From positions 62,001 to 126,000 of the forward strand of contig JAYQTK010000006.1 in assembly GCA_038147335.1 (NCBI GenBank): a stretch of 64,000 nucleotides of DNA, given 5' to 3'. The stretch's first letter is position 1. Each line of letters starts with the position of its first letter. This document shows positions 15,312 to 23,138 of the stretch, one piece after another. Position numbers and translations under genes: made by a program. Under the pieces are notes generated by a model. The model saw nothing but the letters and a program-made list of their open reading frames with translations. It did not search any database and was not told the origin of the DNA. The stretch comes from Marisimplicoccus sp038147335 (GTDB taxonomy: Bacteria; Bacteroidota; Bacteroidia; Flavobacteriales; Flavobacteriaceae).

Positions 15312-16201
15312 AAGAAGGTTTATATATAACTCCAGTATTGCATCACTATCAGTTCTAGGTCTAAACTCGTGCACTCAACTTTTTAGAGATGTAAAAGTTA
15401 CAATTCTTCATTCTAATGATGTCCATAGTCAAATTGAACCTTTTCCTGTCAACCATAATAGATTTCCTGGTAGAGGTGGTTTTGCGAGAAGAGCAAGTAT
15501 ATTTAATGAAATTAGATCGGTTAATCCCAATACTTTAATTTTTGATGCGGGAGATATTTTTCAAGGAACTCCTTACTTTAATTTCTTTCAAGGAGAACTA
15601 GAACTAAAGCTTATGAAAGAAATGGGTTATAATGCTGCAACAATTGGAAATCATGAGTTTGATGCTGGATTAGATACTCTAAAAAAGAATATTTTAAGTA
15701 CAAATTTCCAATTTATTATATCAAACTATGATTTTGTAAATACTGAATTAGAAGGACTAACAGCTCCTTATAGAATATACAAAAAACAAGGTGTTAAAAT
15801 AGGTGTGTTTGGATTAGGTATTGAGCTTAAAGGACTTGTTAACCCTAATCTTTATAAAGAAACGAAATATTATAATCCAGTTGAAATTTCAGATGAAATG
15901 ACAAAAATTTTAAAGGATGAAAAAAAATGTGATCTAATCATTTGTGTTTCACATTTGGGTCATGAATATAATTCTAATAAAATAAGTGATACTAAGTTAG
16001 CTCAATTTGACAAGTGATATAGATTTAATTATTGGTGGGCATACTCATACGTTTTTAAAAGAACCTCTTATTACAAAGAATAAAAAGAACAAAAATGTAA
16101 TTATTAATCAGGTTGGCAGAGGTGGAGTTTACTTAGGCAGAATTGACTTTAATTTTACAAATTCAAGTAAAGTTAACACCAATTCTTTACTTGAAGTATA
16201 A
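15304..16201 (+). pseudogene. Metallophosphatase half of a split 5'-nucleotidase, frameshifted
   Basis: Overlaps the preceding gene by eight bases. The N-terminus MNRRRFIYNSSIASLSVLGLN has a twin-arginine-like signal. The calcineurin-like metal-binding motifs are all present: ILHSNDVHS, FDAGDIFQGTPY, IGNHEFDAG and, after the break, IIGGHTHTFL. The frame breaks at about 16006, where one extra T in CAATTT separates KLAQ from TSDIDLI. The joined product is about 298 residues, the usual size. Together with the upstream gene it would hydrolyse 5'-nucleotides outside the cytoplasm. Two adjacent partner genes each carrying one indel points to base-calling errors or joint decay. Confidence 0.75.
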
Positions 16202-16230
16202 TTTGTAATAAATTATATATCAGTTATTTA

Positions 16231-16515
16231 CTATTTGTTTACAATAATTGTTGTAGGTGTATATAGGCCAAATGAAAAAATAGTAAATACCCCATCAAAA
16301 AAGGATTGTTTTACAACTATACTATAGTTAATTTCATCATTAATTTCATTAATTACAGGTGTTTTGTTTGAAATAAATCCTCCAATAAAATTATGTTGTT
16401 TTAAAACTTTAGAATAACCCTCTGAGGGCCCTTCACCAAATGTAAAAGTATGTACATTACAAGAAACTGTAAGAACAAACAGAGTTAATAGAAGTATTAG
16501 TTTTATTCTTGACAT
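16231..16515 (-). CDS. Bor/Iss-like lipoprotein
   Basis: A 94-residue lipoprotein (signal to VLTVSC). The C-terminal half, QSFFDGVFTIFSFGLYTPTT, matches the QTFVNGLLGFITLGIYTP pattern of the lambda Bor family, and HNFIGGFIS corresponds to its HHFF block. Bor is a phage-borne outer-membrane lipoprotein linked to serum survival; chromosomal relatives occur in other bacteria with unknown function. It converges on the 5'-nucleotidase gene and is divergent from the HMA-MauE gene. Family call is from motif recall, so moderate. Confidence 0.6.
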   Translation of the reverse strand: MSRIKLILLLTLFVLTVSCNVHTFTFGEGPSEGYSKVLKQHNFIGGFISNKTPVINEINDEINYSIVVKQSFFDGVFTIFSFGLYTPTTIIVNK

Positions 16516-16544
16516 ATAAGTATAAATTTAGGTAATTTTACATA

Positions 16545-17261
16545 ATGAAAAGCATACTCCAAATATCTGGAATGACATGTGAAGGATGCAAGTCATCAGT
16601 CGAGAATAAGCTAAGCTCATTAGATGGAGTAGATAATGTTAAGGTCGACCTTGCCAGAGGACAAGCAGTAATTTACTCCAAGAATCCTATAAGCTTTTCT
16701 TTAATCAAAGAAACTTTACCCCCAAAATACAGTTTAATTAACGAGGAAGGCATCAATTTGGATACCCATGGTGACGTAACTATAAAAGAAAGTAAGATTA
16801 AACAACTTAAACCTTTATTTATAATTCTTGGATATATATTCATTACTAGCATATTATTAAATTATAAAAACTGGAATTCAAGTAATGCAATGCTAGATTT
16901 TATGGGTCTTTTCTATATTATTTTTAGTTTTTTTAAAATTCTTGATATTAAAGGATTTTCAATGTCATTTAGGATGTATGATCCTCTTGCAAAACAAGCT
17001 CCAATTTATGGTTATATATATCCATTTATAGAAGTAATATTAGGCATGATGTTTTTAATCAGGTTTGAAGTAAATATTGCCTTAATACTAACTGTTATAG
17101 TTTTAGGCATTACAACTATTGGCGTGACTCAAACGCTAATAAATAAGAGAAGTATAAAATGTGCTTGTCTTGGAACTACACTAAACCTTCCAATGACTGA
17201 AGCAACTTTTATTGAAAATGCGCTAATGATAATAATGGCTTTTTCTCTGATATTTTCATAA
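16545..17261 (+). CDS. HMA metal-binding domain fused to a MauE/DoxX-like membrane domain
   Basis: A 238-residue fusion. Residues 1-65 form a heavy-metal-associated domain with the soft-metal site GMTCEGC (C12, C15). Residues about 90-235 form four helices of the MauE-type redox-associated membrane family, including MYDPLAKQAPIYGYIYPFIE and a cytosolic loop KCACLG (C206, C208). The arrangement is known in Bacteroidota and suggests transfer of copper or mercury-like ions, or of electrons, across the inner membrane. Which metal cannot be told. A terminator follows. Confidence 0.8.
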   Translation: MKSILQISGMTCEGCKSSVENKLSSLDGVDNVKVDLARGQAVIYSKNPISFSLIKETLPPKYSLINEEGINLDTHGDVTIKESKIKQLKPLFIILGYIFITSILLNYKNWNSSNAMLDFMGLFYIIFSFFKILDIKGFSMSFRMYDPLAKQAPIYGYIYPFIEVILGMMFLIRFEVNIALILTVIVLGITTIGVTQTLINKRSIKCACLGTTLNLPMTEATFIENALMIIMAFSLIFS

Positions 17262-17289
17262 AAAAAGACCCCATTAAGAGGTCTTTTTA
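17262..17289. terminator. Bidirectional terminator
   Basis: AAAAAGACC / GGTCTTTTT stem with a nine-base loop, between convergent genes at 16545 and 17313. Same AGACC core as the terminators at 1302, 2536 and 5290. Confidence 0.75.
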
Positions 17290-17312
17290 AAGTTTATAAT
17301 TTAAAAGTGAGA

Positions 17313-18023
17313 TTAATCTACAGCCCACATTACATCTCTAACAATGATTCTTGAAGTAAATCCATTAGGCATAATTTCAGCCATTTTTGAATTTCTTACT
17401 TGTGGTTGAGAAAATTCACCATTCATAAATTTTATAGCATCAGCAACACTTTCAAATGAATCCCACGTCATAACAGTTGAGTATTGTTGCTCTATATTAT
17501 TTAATTTTTGACCAACTCCCCAGTTTTTTCTTCCACCCATATCTTTTTCAAAAGCTGGACCCCAAAGTTTTTGATTTTCTTCAATAAATGCACCAAGATT
17601 TGCTGGTCTAGCAAAGTTCCATACAGCAGCATTTCCGGATCCCTGAATCGAAGCCTTCACACTCCAATGAGTTACACCATAACCATCTGTTAAGTGATTT
17701 GTTGAAATTTCTTCAGGATCAATTCCAAGAATAGATTTAGGATCCCAAACGGAACCATCAGTCATTTGTTCAGCTGTTTCGTAAACATTAATAAATGCAT
17801 AGTTCCATGTATCTGATCCACCACCTACTCTAGCTACTAAACCCCAATTGATTTGTTTACCATTTTCAATATTGTGTTTAGCTACTTTTGACCAGTATGT
17901 AGTTTCAATTCTCTCAAACTCTGCTATATTCTCCTGAGGAACATTTACAAAAGTTATTGAGTAATACTGGGCATTTAGAAACAACCCAGCAGTTAGAAAT
18001 AAAATTGTAATAAAATTTTTCAT
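17313..18023 (-). CDS. Secreted protein of unknown function, possible tandem ferredoxin-like domains
   Basis: Starting at ATG 18023 gives a proper signal peptide (MKNFITILFLTAGLFLNAQ) and 236 residues; an upstream ATG at 18077 would only add a charged extension. The mature protein seems to hold two halves, each with a strand, a helix (AEFERIETTYWSKVAKHN; FIEENQKLWGPAFEKD) and strands, like ABM/Dabb folds. The second half has the WDSFESVADAIKFM segment seen in such domains. It is similar in layout to the secreted protein at 3846. No family name can be given safely. Confidence 0.68.
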   Translation of the reverse strand: MKNFITILFLTAGLFLNAQYYSITFVNVPQENIAEFERIETTYWSKVAKHNIENGKQINWGLVARVGGGSDTWNYAFINVYETAEQMTDGSVWDPKSILGIDPEEISTNHLTDGYGVTHWSVKASIQGSGNAAVWNFARPANLGAFIEENQKLWGPAFEKDMGGRKNWGVGQKLNNIEQQYSTVMTWDSFESVADAIKFMNGEFSQPQVRNSKMAEIMPNGFTSRIIVRDVMWAVD

Positions 18024-18094
18024 GTTAAGTTTAATTTTTGTTAATTTATTTTTTGAAAAGACTAATATAGCAAACAATTCAATACAATAAGATT

Positions 18095-18172
18095 ATGAGT
18101 TTTTTTAGACCGTTTCTAATTTTAGTGTTTATCATGATGCTGTTTTCTATTTTTCTAAGCTTATTCCAATGA
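18095..18172 (+). CDS. Very small membrane protein (25 aa)
   Basis: ATG at 18095; nearly all hydrophobic (MSFFRPFLILVFIMMLFSIF...). Its TGA overlaps the ATG of the CPXCG gene (ATGA), which suggests that the two are translated in series. It is otherwise without recognisable features. Confidence 0.35.
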   Translation: MSFFRPFLILVFIMMLFSIFLSLFQ

Positions 18173-18354
18173 CAGAAGAGTTCTTTTTTCAATGTCCTTA
18201 TTGCTGGGAAGAAATATCAATGATATTTGATAAATCACTTTATGAAGACTCTTATATTGAAGATTGTGAGGTTTGTTGTAACCCAATAGATATTAAATAT
18301 CAATCTAATGGAAATGATATAACAAATTTTTCTGCTATATCAATTGAACAATAA
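18169..18354 (+). CDS. CPXCG-motif cysteine-rich protein
   Basis: A 61-residue cytoplasmic protein with two cysteine pairs, C9-P-Y-C12 and C33-E-V-C36 plus C37, which should bind one zinc ion. The sequence FQCPYCWEEI ... EDCEVCCNPID is the signature of the small CPXCG family found across bacteria. Its function is unknown. It begins in an ATGA overlap with a 25-codon membrane ORF. Confidence 0.8.
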   Translation: MTEEFFFQCPYCWEEISMIFDKSLYEDSYIEDCEVCCNPIDIKYQSNGNDITNFSAISIEQ

Positions 18355-18391
18355 TTTCAAATACTTTATTTTTAAGATTCATAAAATATAA

Positions 18392-18844
18392 ATGAAAAAA
18401 GAAGAGATAATAAATATTCAAAAGAAATGGGCCTCAGGAATAATCAAAATGGGTAGACTCTCTAATGATAGAGATTCTCTAGAGTCTTTTACTAGCGATT
18501 TTTTAGATAAAATTTATGACTTTCAGAATCAGGTACTTTTTAAACCTACTAAAGCTGCCAATCAACAGTTCAGAAACACAAAAGATTCAGCTTTTTCATA
18601 TTTTATTGCAGGTGATAATAGAGTTTGTAAAGAAGATAACGGTTTTGCTTTATCAAACTGGTCGGAAATACTTTTTGACAACTCAAACATTATTATCAAT
18701 GAAGATATTGCAATTGCAATGGGTAACTATACTTTTAAAAATGAAACAAGCAACATTAAAGTAGAATATTCTTTTGTCTATAAAAAATATGATGATGAAA
18801 TAAAGGTTATCCTTCACCATTCATCAATTCCTTTCAAAATATGA
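18392..18844 (+). CDS. SnoaL/NTF2-like cytoplasmic protein
   Basis: A 150-residue protein without a signal peptide. The pattern KKWASGIIKMG, LFKPTKAANQQFR, AFSYFIAGDN, GFALSNWSEI, AMGNYTFKNE and VEYSFVYKKYDDEIKVILHHSS matches a widely distributed SnoaL-like family in marine bacteria and cyanobacteria that is sometimes labelled phosphoribosyl-AMP cyclohydrolase. There is no real evidence for that activity. Its stop codon overlaps the start of the aldo/keto reductase gene (ATGA), so the two are co-translated. Confidence 0.65.
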   Translation: MKKEEIINIQKKWASGIIKMGRLSNDRDSLESFTSDFLDKIYDFQNQVLFKPTKAANQQFRNTKDSAFSYFIAGDNRVCKEDNGFALSNWSEILFDNSNIIINEDIAIAMGNYTFKNETSNIKVEYSFVYKKYDDEIKVILHHSSIPFKI

Positions 18845-19695
18845 ATCTTTCAAGAATAATTTCAGGAACTATGAACTGGGGATCTTGGGGAGCTAATTAC
18901 TCACCCAAGGAAATCTCAGAATTAATTAGGTGTGCATATGAAAATGGAATTAATTCATTTGACCATGCAGATATTTACGGAGGCTATACTACTGAAGAAG
19001 CATTTGGAAAAGCTTTTAAATTATCTGGAATAGAACGTGAAAAAGTCATTTTTATTTCAAAATGTGGTATTATGTATCCATGCGAAAAGCTTCAAATTGA
19101 TGTAAAACACTATGATTATTCCAAAAGTCATATAATTAAGTCTGTAGAAAACTCACTAAATAACCTAAATACTGATTATCTTGACTCCCTATTACTGCAC
19201 AGGCCAAGTCCAATAATGGATATTAATGAAATTGGTGATACTATAGATTACCTGATGGATAAAAAAATGATTAAATCATTTGGAGTATCCAACTTCACAG
19301 TTTCTCAGATGTCACTGATTGAAAAACATTTGAAAATATCATTTAATCAAATTAATTTCTCTTTAACTAACTATGAACCAATGTTTGATGGAACACTTGA
19401 TTATATGCAAATAAATAATATTAAACCAATGGCATATAGTCCTCTTGGCAACTTTTTTTCATCAGGTAACAAGCTTTTAATTGAGAAGATTGAGAAAATG
19501 TGCTCAAAATATTCATGTAGTCAAGATGAAATCTTAATAAGTTGGATACTTAAGCATGAATCAAAAATTTACCCAGTAATTGGAACTACAAAAAAAGATA
19601 GAATAATAAGATCATCTAAGGTCGAAGATATTGAAATTGAATTAATAGACTGGTTTGAACTATTAGAAGCAAGTATGGGTAAAAGATTGCCTTAG
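18841..19695 (+). CDS. Aldo/keto reductase
   Basis: A 284-residue cytoplasmic NAD(P)H-dependent oxidoreductase. The catalytic tetrad of the AKR superfamily is visible: D41 and Y46 in DHADIYGGY, K74 in FISKCG, and H120 in LLLHRP. Further blocks are FGVSNFTVSQM, NQINFSLTNYEP, AYSPLGNF and the cofactor-binding YPVIGTTKKDRI. It resembles the YdhF/YghZ subgroup. It overlaps the preceding gene by four bases and the convergent CotH gene by four bases. Substrate unknown. Confidence 0.9.
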   Translation: MNLSRIISGTMNWGSWGANYSPKEISELIRCAYENGINSFDHADIYGGYTTEEAFGKAFKLSGIEREKVIFISKCGIMYPCEKLQIDVKHYDYSKSHIIKSVENSLNNLNTDYLDSLLLHRPSPIMDINEIGDTIDYLMDKKMIKSFGVSNFTVSQMSLIEKHLKISFNQINFSLTNYEPMFDGTLDYMQINNIKPMAYSPLGNFFSSGNKLLIEKIEKMCSKYSCSQDEILISWILKHESKIYPVIGTTKKDRIIRSSKVEDIEIELIDWFELLEASMGKRLP

Positions 19696-21101
19696 AAGTT
19701 ATTTATTTGACCATCCATCCAGTTTAATCTTTGATTTATCCAGCCTTTCAGATAATTGATTTCTGACTCATGTGTAGCTCCAATAAAATAGTTTGGCCAG
19801 ACGTATTTACTAAGTATAGGCCATTTATTAAAATTTTCAGCTACAACATTATTTGTATTTAGATATTCAACATAAGAATCAATTTGACTTTCAATAGATA
19901 CGTTACTAAGTGTAGTTGTTCTGAATAACTGCCACTTATCTTTCAGTTTTTCTTTAAAATATTCACTTTCCATTAACCTTCTCCACCAAAAAGGGACTTG
20001 AAACGAATCACCAGGACAAATAGTGTTGAAGTTATACATCCATCCTTGTGTATTTGCACCATCACAGTAATCAGCATTTCCAAAAGCAAGATTAAAATCC
20101 CAAATTGGACCCATCTTAATTTTTTTATCAATATCTACATTTATAAATGTACTGATTCTATATCCATCTATATTTTTTGTTATTTCATTCATTATAAAAA
20201 AATCAATAAAAGAATCAATATCAATAACAGATTGATATCCTGTTTCAGGATCATCAAAATTATCAGATGATAATATTGACTCAAACTCGTTAATTATTGA
20301 TGAAATATAATTTTTTTGATCAATTGTTATATCCTCTGGTTTTGGGTAATGACTTATAAAAAAAACTGAAGATCCAGATGAAAGATTACCATCTGTATCA
20401 TATTGTGATCTAAATGAAAATGGGCTATCATAGTAATAATCTATACATGAATTACAAGCGCCGGTATCACTTGTTGGTTTATCAATTTTGAGTATATAAC
20501 CACCTTCAACACTATCACCTTCAAGCTTTGTTATATCAACCCTGTTTTCATCTCTTTTTATTTTTTCCATCAATACATACAAACCCTTGTAATCATTATT
20601 TATATAAAGATTATAAAATTTAACTTTGCTTGCTTTATATCCAATTGAGTTTGATAAATCAAAAGTTAGTTTATTTCTAATTAGAGATTTATCCGAGTAA
20701 GGTCCATAAAGAATCCAATCTTCTTCCTCAGGAAATCCACCAAGGTTTACATCAATATCTTCTGACCAGTCAGAATTTCTTGTTTCAAAACCGTATGATT
20801 TTTTTGGAAACATTTGTGATGAACTACCTCTAATTTCAATACCAATTTTATAATTAGTTTCATTTTTATTCTCAATAACAGCTAGGTTAGCATTGATCTT
20901 TGGTTCATCAACTATTTGCTGTCCATTAGTTGATATCATCATAGATGGAAAGTTGTTTTCCTCAGTTTCATTTTCATAAAAAGTAATTACCTCAGATTCA
21001 ATATTTGATAAATCAAGCTTCTCAGGACCGCTACAGGATATAAAAAATAAACTTAGTGTAGAAAAAAAACTATATTTAATCAGATTGGAATAACTCATCA
21101 T
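19692..21101 (-). CDS. CotH-kinase-family lipoprotein
   Basis: A 469-residue lipoprotein (signal ending LFFISC). It has the CotH features: IGIEIRGSSSQMFPKKSYGFETRN, then LYGPYSDKSLIRNKL, YNLYINNDYKGLYVLMEKIKRD with VDITKLEGD, a GGYILKIDK segment and the acidic active-site block MGPIWDFNLAFGNADY. CotH of Bacillus is an atypical protein kinase that phosphorylates coat proteins outside the usual kinase framework; marine homologues are surface lipoproteins of unknown target. The start overlaps the end of the pterin dehydratase gene by 26 bases, indicating co-transcription. Confidence 0.82.
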   Translation of the reverse strand: MMSYSNLIKYSFFSTLSLFFISCSGPEKLDLSNIESEVITFYENETEENNFPSMMISTNGQQIVDEPKINANLAVIENKNETNYKIGIEIRGSSSQMFPKKSYGFETRNSDWSEDIDVNLGGFPEEEDWILYGPYSDKSLIRNKLTFDLSNSIGYKASKVKFYNLYINNDYKGLYVLMEKIKRDENRVDITKLEGDSVEGGYILKIDKPTSDTGACNSCIDYYYDSPFSFRSQYDTDGNLSSGSSVFFISHYPKPEDITIDQKNYISSIINEFESILSSDNFDDPETGYQSVIDIDSFIDFFIMNEITKNIDGYRISTFINVDIDKKIKMGPIWDFNLAFGNADYCDGANTQGWMYNFNTICPGDSFQVPFWWRRLMESEYFKEKLKDKWQLFRTTTLSNVSIESQIDSYVEYLNTNNVVAENFNKWPILSKYVWPNYFIGATHESEINYLKGWINQRLNWMDGQINNF

Positions 21102-21375
21102 AAGTGTCTTCTATAAAATTTGCTAACTCAAAATCAAGAACTGTAATTCCTCCAACGCTATGGGTTGACAACTCAAATTCAATGGTATCGTAGTCAATTA
21201 TCATCTTTGGGTGATGATCAATTTGTTCTGATTTGTCAGATACCAAATTTGAAAAGCTCATAACATCCATAAAAGAGTTTAGTTTATAAACTCTAGACAA
21301 TAAATTATCTTTGAGGTTCCAATTATTTAGTTTAATTAGTTCAGCTTCAATTTGGGTAGCAGTTAATTTGTCCAA
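21076..21375 (-). CDS. 4a-hydroxytetrahydrobiopterin dehydratase
   Basis: A 99-residue protein matching pterin-4a-carbinolamine dehydratases (PhhB/PCD). Seen are the N-terminal LNNWNL, the active-site QIDHHPKM (H54, H55) and STHSVGGIT (H72). The enzyme recycles the oxidised pterin cofactor of aromatic amino-acid hydroxylases; no hydroxylase gene lies nearby. It precedes and overlaps the CotH gene by 26 bases. Confidence 0.9.
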   Translation of the reverse strand: MDKLTATQIEAELIKLNNWNLKDNLLSRVYKLNSFMDVMSFSNLVSDKSEQIDHHPKMIIDYDTIEFELSTHSVGGITVLDFELANFIEDTYDELFQSD

Positions 21376-21376
21376 G

Positions 21377-21571
21377 CTATTTTGAATTTAGATATTTCCA
21401 AATATAATATATAGGTATTAATATTACAGCAAAGATTATTGCATAAAAAAGGAAATATGCAATCAATATTAATATAAAACACACGAATATAATTCTAATG
21501 ATAATAGACAATAATGGATTAGACATTATATCATAGTAAGCATTAATCACTAAGTCCTTTAACTTTTCCAT
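21377..21571 (-). CDS. Small membrane protein (64 aa)
   Basis: A 64-residue protein with a charged N-terminus and a long hydrophobic region (about residues 18-55, interrupted by Pro-Ile-Tyr-Tyr), enough for two helices. One base separates it from the pterin dehydratase gene, so it belongs to the same operon (alkA-like, this gene, PCD, CotH). No family recognised. Confidence 0.6.
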   Translation of the reverse strand: MEKLKDLVINAYYDIMSNPLLSIIIRIIFVCFILILIAYFLFYAIIFAVILIPIYYIWKYLNSK

Positions 21572-21589
21572 TAGGGTAAAATTAATACA

Positions 21590-22213
21590 TTATGAGTAAA
21601 AATAACCTTCCTCTATGGATTTCCATAAAAGAAGTGAGGCAACAGTTTTATATGGTGACCAAGAGTCAATTAATTTGTCAAGATCATTTGTTTGTTTTAA
21701 ATCAATATTATAATTTCTTTTTATACTATTCATAAGTGCAAGATCACCTTTAGAAAAGATGTCAATTCTAAGAAGTACAAACATTAGAAACATTTCTGAT
21801 GACCACAAACCAATACCTTTTATTTTTGTTAACTCTGTAATCACATTCTCACTAGAGGCAGATTTGAAGTCAAAACTTGAGGAATCAAAATATTCGTAGA
21901 CGTTCTTGATGTATTCTGCTTTTCTATATGAGACACCTACTGATTTCAGTTCGTTTAAATCAATATTAAGAACCTCATTATTACTTAAGTTGGTAATTTT
22001 TAATTTAAATCTCTCTTTAATCTTAATTGCAGCTTTAAAACTGACTTGTTGTTCGATTATTAGATAAGAAAGTGCTTTTGCAAAATTATCATCTTGCCTT
22101 TCGTTAATATCAATTTCATTTGAGAATCTATCGATAAGAAATTTTAAACATTCATCTTTAGAGAGGAAACTATAAGCTTTTTTTAACGTTTGAGGGTTGA
22201 GTTCCATATTCAA
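21590..22213 (-). CDS. DNA-3-methyladenine glycosylase II-type protein (AlkA/HhH-GPD)
   Basis: A 207-residue cytoplasmic base-excision repair enzyme. The helix-hairpin-helix LTKIKGIGLWSSEMFLMF (about 128-145) is followed by the catalytic Asp of FSKGDLAL (D157). Upstream conserved parts are LSYLIIEQQVSFKAA and LKSVGVSYRKAEYI. The N-terminal AlkA domain is short, as in many Bacteroidota homologues. It removes alkylated purines from DNA. Start may be Met1 or Met3. First gene of a four-gene operon. Confidence 0.88.
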   Translation of the reverse strand: MNMELNPQTLKKAYSFLSKDECLKFLIDRFSNEIDINERQDDNFAKALSYLIIEQQVSFKAAIKIKERFKLKITNLSNNEVLNIDLNELKSVGVSYRKAEYIKNVYEYFDSSSFDFKSASSENVITELTKIKGIGLWSSEMFLMFVLLRIDIFSKGDLALMNSIKRNYNIDLKQTNDLDKLIDSWSPYKTVASLLLWKSIEEGYFYS

Positions 22214-22233
22214 AAAAAAACGATATTTGCATT

Positions 22234-22671
22234 ATGAAAAAAATAATTTTAACATTATCACTTCTTCTTTTTGCTTGTAACCAAGATACAAAAGAAAAAC
22301 TTGTAGTATATCAATCTCCAACATGTGGATGTTGTTCAGGATGGGTAGAAAATATGGAACAAAATGGTTTTAATGTAGAAGCCATTAAGACAAATGACAT
22401 GTATAACACTAAAGTTAATGCTGGTATTGATATGAGTTTATCATCATGCCACACTGGTTTTATTTCAGGTTATTTTATTGAAGGTCACGTTCCTCATGAT
22501 GCAATAACTAAGCTATTAGCTGAAAAGCCTGATATTAAAGGTATTACAGTTCCTGGAATGCCTGCTGGTATTAATGTTCCAGGAATGGAAGTATCTGATG
22601 AAAGAGCAAAGTTTGATGTACTTGCAGTAAATAATGATGGATCAACTTTTATTTGGAAACAGTACGAATAA
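22234..22671 (+). CDS. DUF411 metal-binding lipoprotein
   Basis: A 145-residue lipoprotein (LLFAC, C15) of the DUF411 family. It has the YQSPTCGCCSGWV motif (C31, C33, C34), SSCHTGFISGYFIEGHVP and a methionine-rich VPGMPAG-INVPGME segment, all typical. DUF411 proteins are linked to copper handling in the periplasm. It is divergent from the alkA-like gene with 20 bases between starts and precedes a small lipoprotein gene by one base. Confidence 0.88.
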   Translation: MKKIILTLSLLLFACNQDTKEKLVVYQSPTCGCCSGWVENMEQNGFNVEAIKTNDMYNTKVNAGIDMSLSSCHTGFISGYFIEGHVPHDAITKLLAEKPDIKGITVPGMPAGINVPGMEVSDERAKFDVLAVNNDGSTFIWKQYE

Positions 22672-22672
22672 A

Positions 22673-22918
22673 GTGAGATTTTTTTATTTAGCAACTTTAT
22701 CACTGATTATTTTCTCTTGTAGTAAAAAAGAAAGATGCTATACCATTGAGGGAAAAGAGATTATTAATGGCGAATTCTACTTTCTATTAGATAATGACAT
22801 GGACTATCAAACTTCAAACAACACTTTAAGTAGTGGTGTTCCTGATCCTTATGGAACAGGTAAGGTGGATGAAGAAACATATAATTCAGTTGCAGTTGGA
22901 GATAAATATTGCTTGTAA
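22673..22918 (+). CDS. Small lipoprotein of unknown function
   Basis: GTG start at 22673, directly behind the DUF411 stop, gives a clear lipoprotein signal (LATLSLIIFSC) and 81 residues with a second half FLLDNDMDYQTSNN ... GDKYCL. The same frame extends upstream to an ATG at 22634, but that would overlap the DUF411 gene and spoil the signal peptide. A possible copper-related partner by position only. Confidence 0.55.
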   Translation: MRFFYLATLSLIIFSCSKKERCYTIEGKEIINGEFYFLLDNDMDYQTSNNTLSSGVPDPYGTGKVDEETYNSVAVGDKYCL

Positions 22919-22923
22919 AGAAA

Positions 22924-22957
22924 AAACCTGCCTAAAAAACCATAAAAAGGCAGGTTT
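22924..22957 (+). terminator. Hairpin, probable terminator
   Basis: AAACCTGCCT / AGGCAGGTTT, a ten-base perfect stem with a 14-base A-rich loop. It follows the small lipoprotein gene by five bases. There is no long T-run behind it. The rest of the 220-base gap to 23139 shows only a weak palindrome TGCAC-GATA-GTGCA at 23006-23019. Confidence 0.6.
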
Positions 22958-23138
22958 GCAAATCAGATACTACATTTAAGTAGCGAACATAAACTAGGTT
23001 AATTGTGCACGATAGTGCATAATTCTACATTAAATTTACAAGTAGAAAGAAGTTAACTAGAAAAGAGAGTAATAAATTTTCATAGATTTATGAAATCAAA
23101 AAAAAAATATTAGATTTTTTGATAAATTAATTTTTAAA

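Noticed and set aside
18516..18764. 82-codon frame within the SnoaL-like gene
   Set aside because: Same strand, shifted frame, inside a conserved protein; no start signal.
19998..20270. 90-codon plus-strand frame inside the CotH gene
   Set aside because: Antisense of conserved CotH motifs, Ile/Lys-rich shadow.
23006..23019. TGCAC-GATA-GTGCA palindrome as an operator
   Set aside because: Only five-base arms and no second copy; too weak to call.
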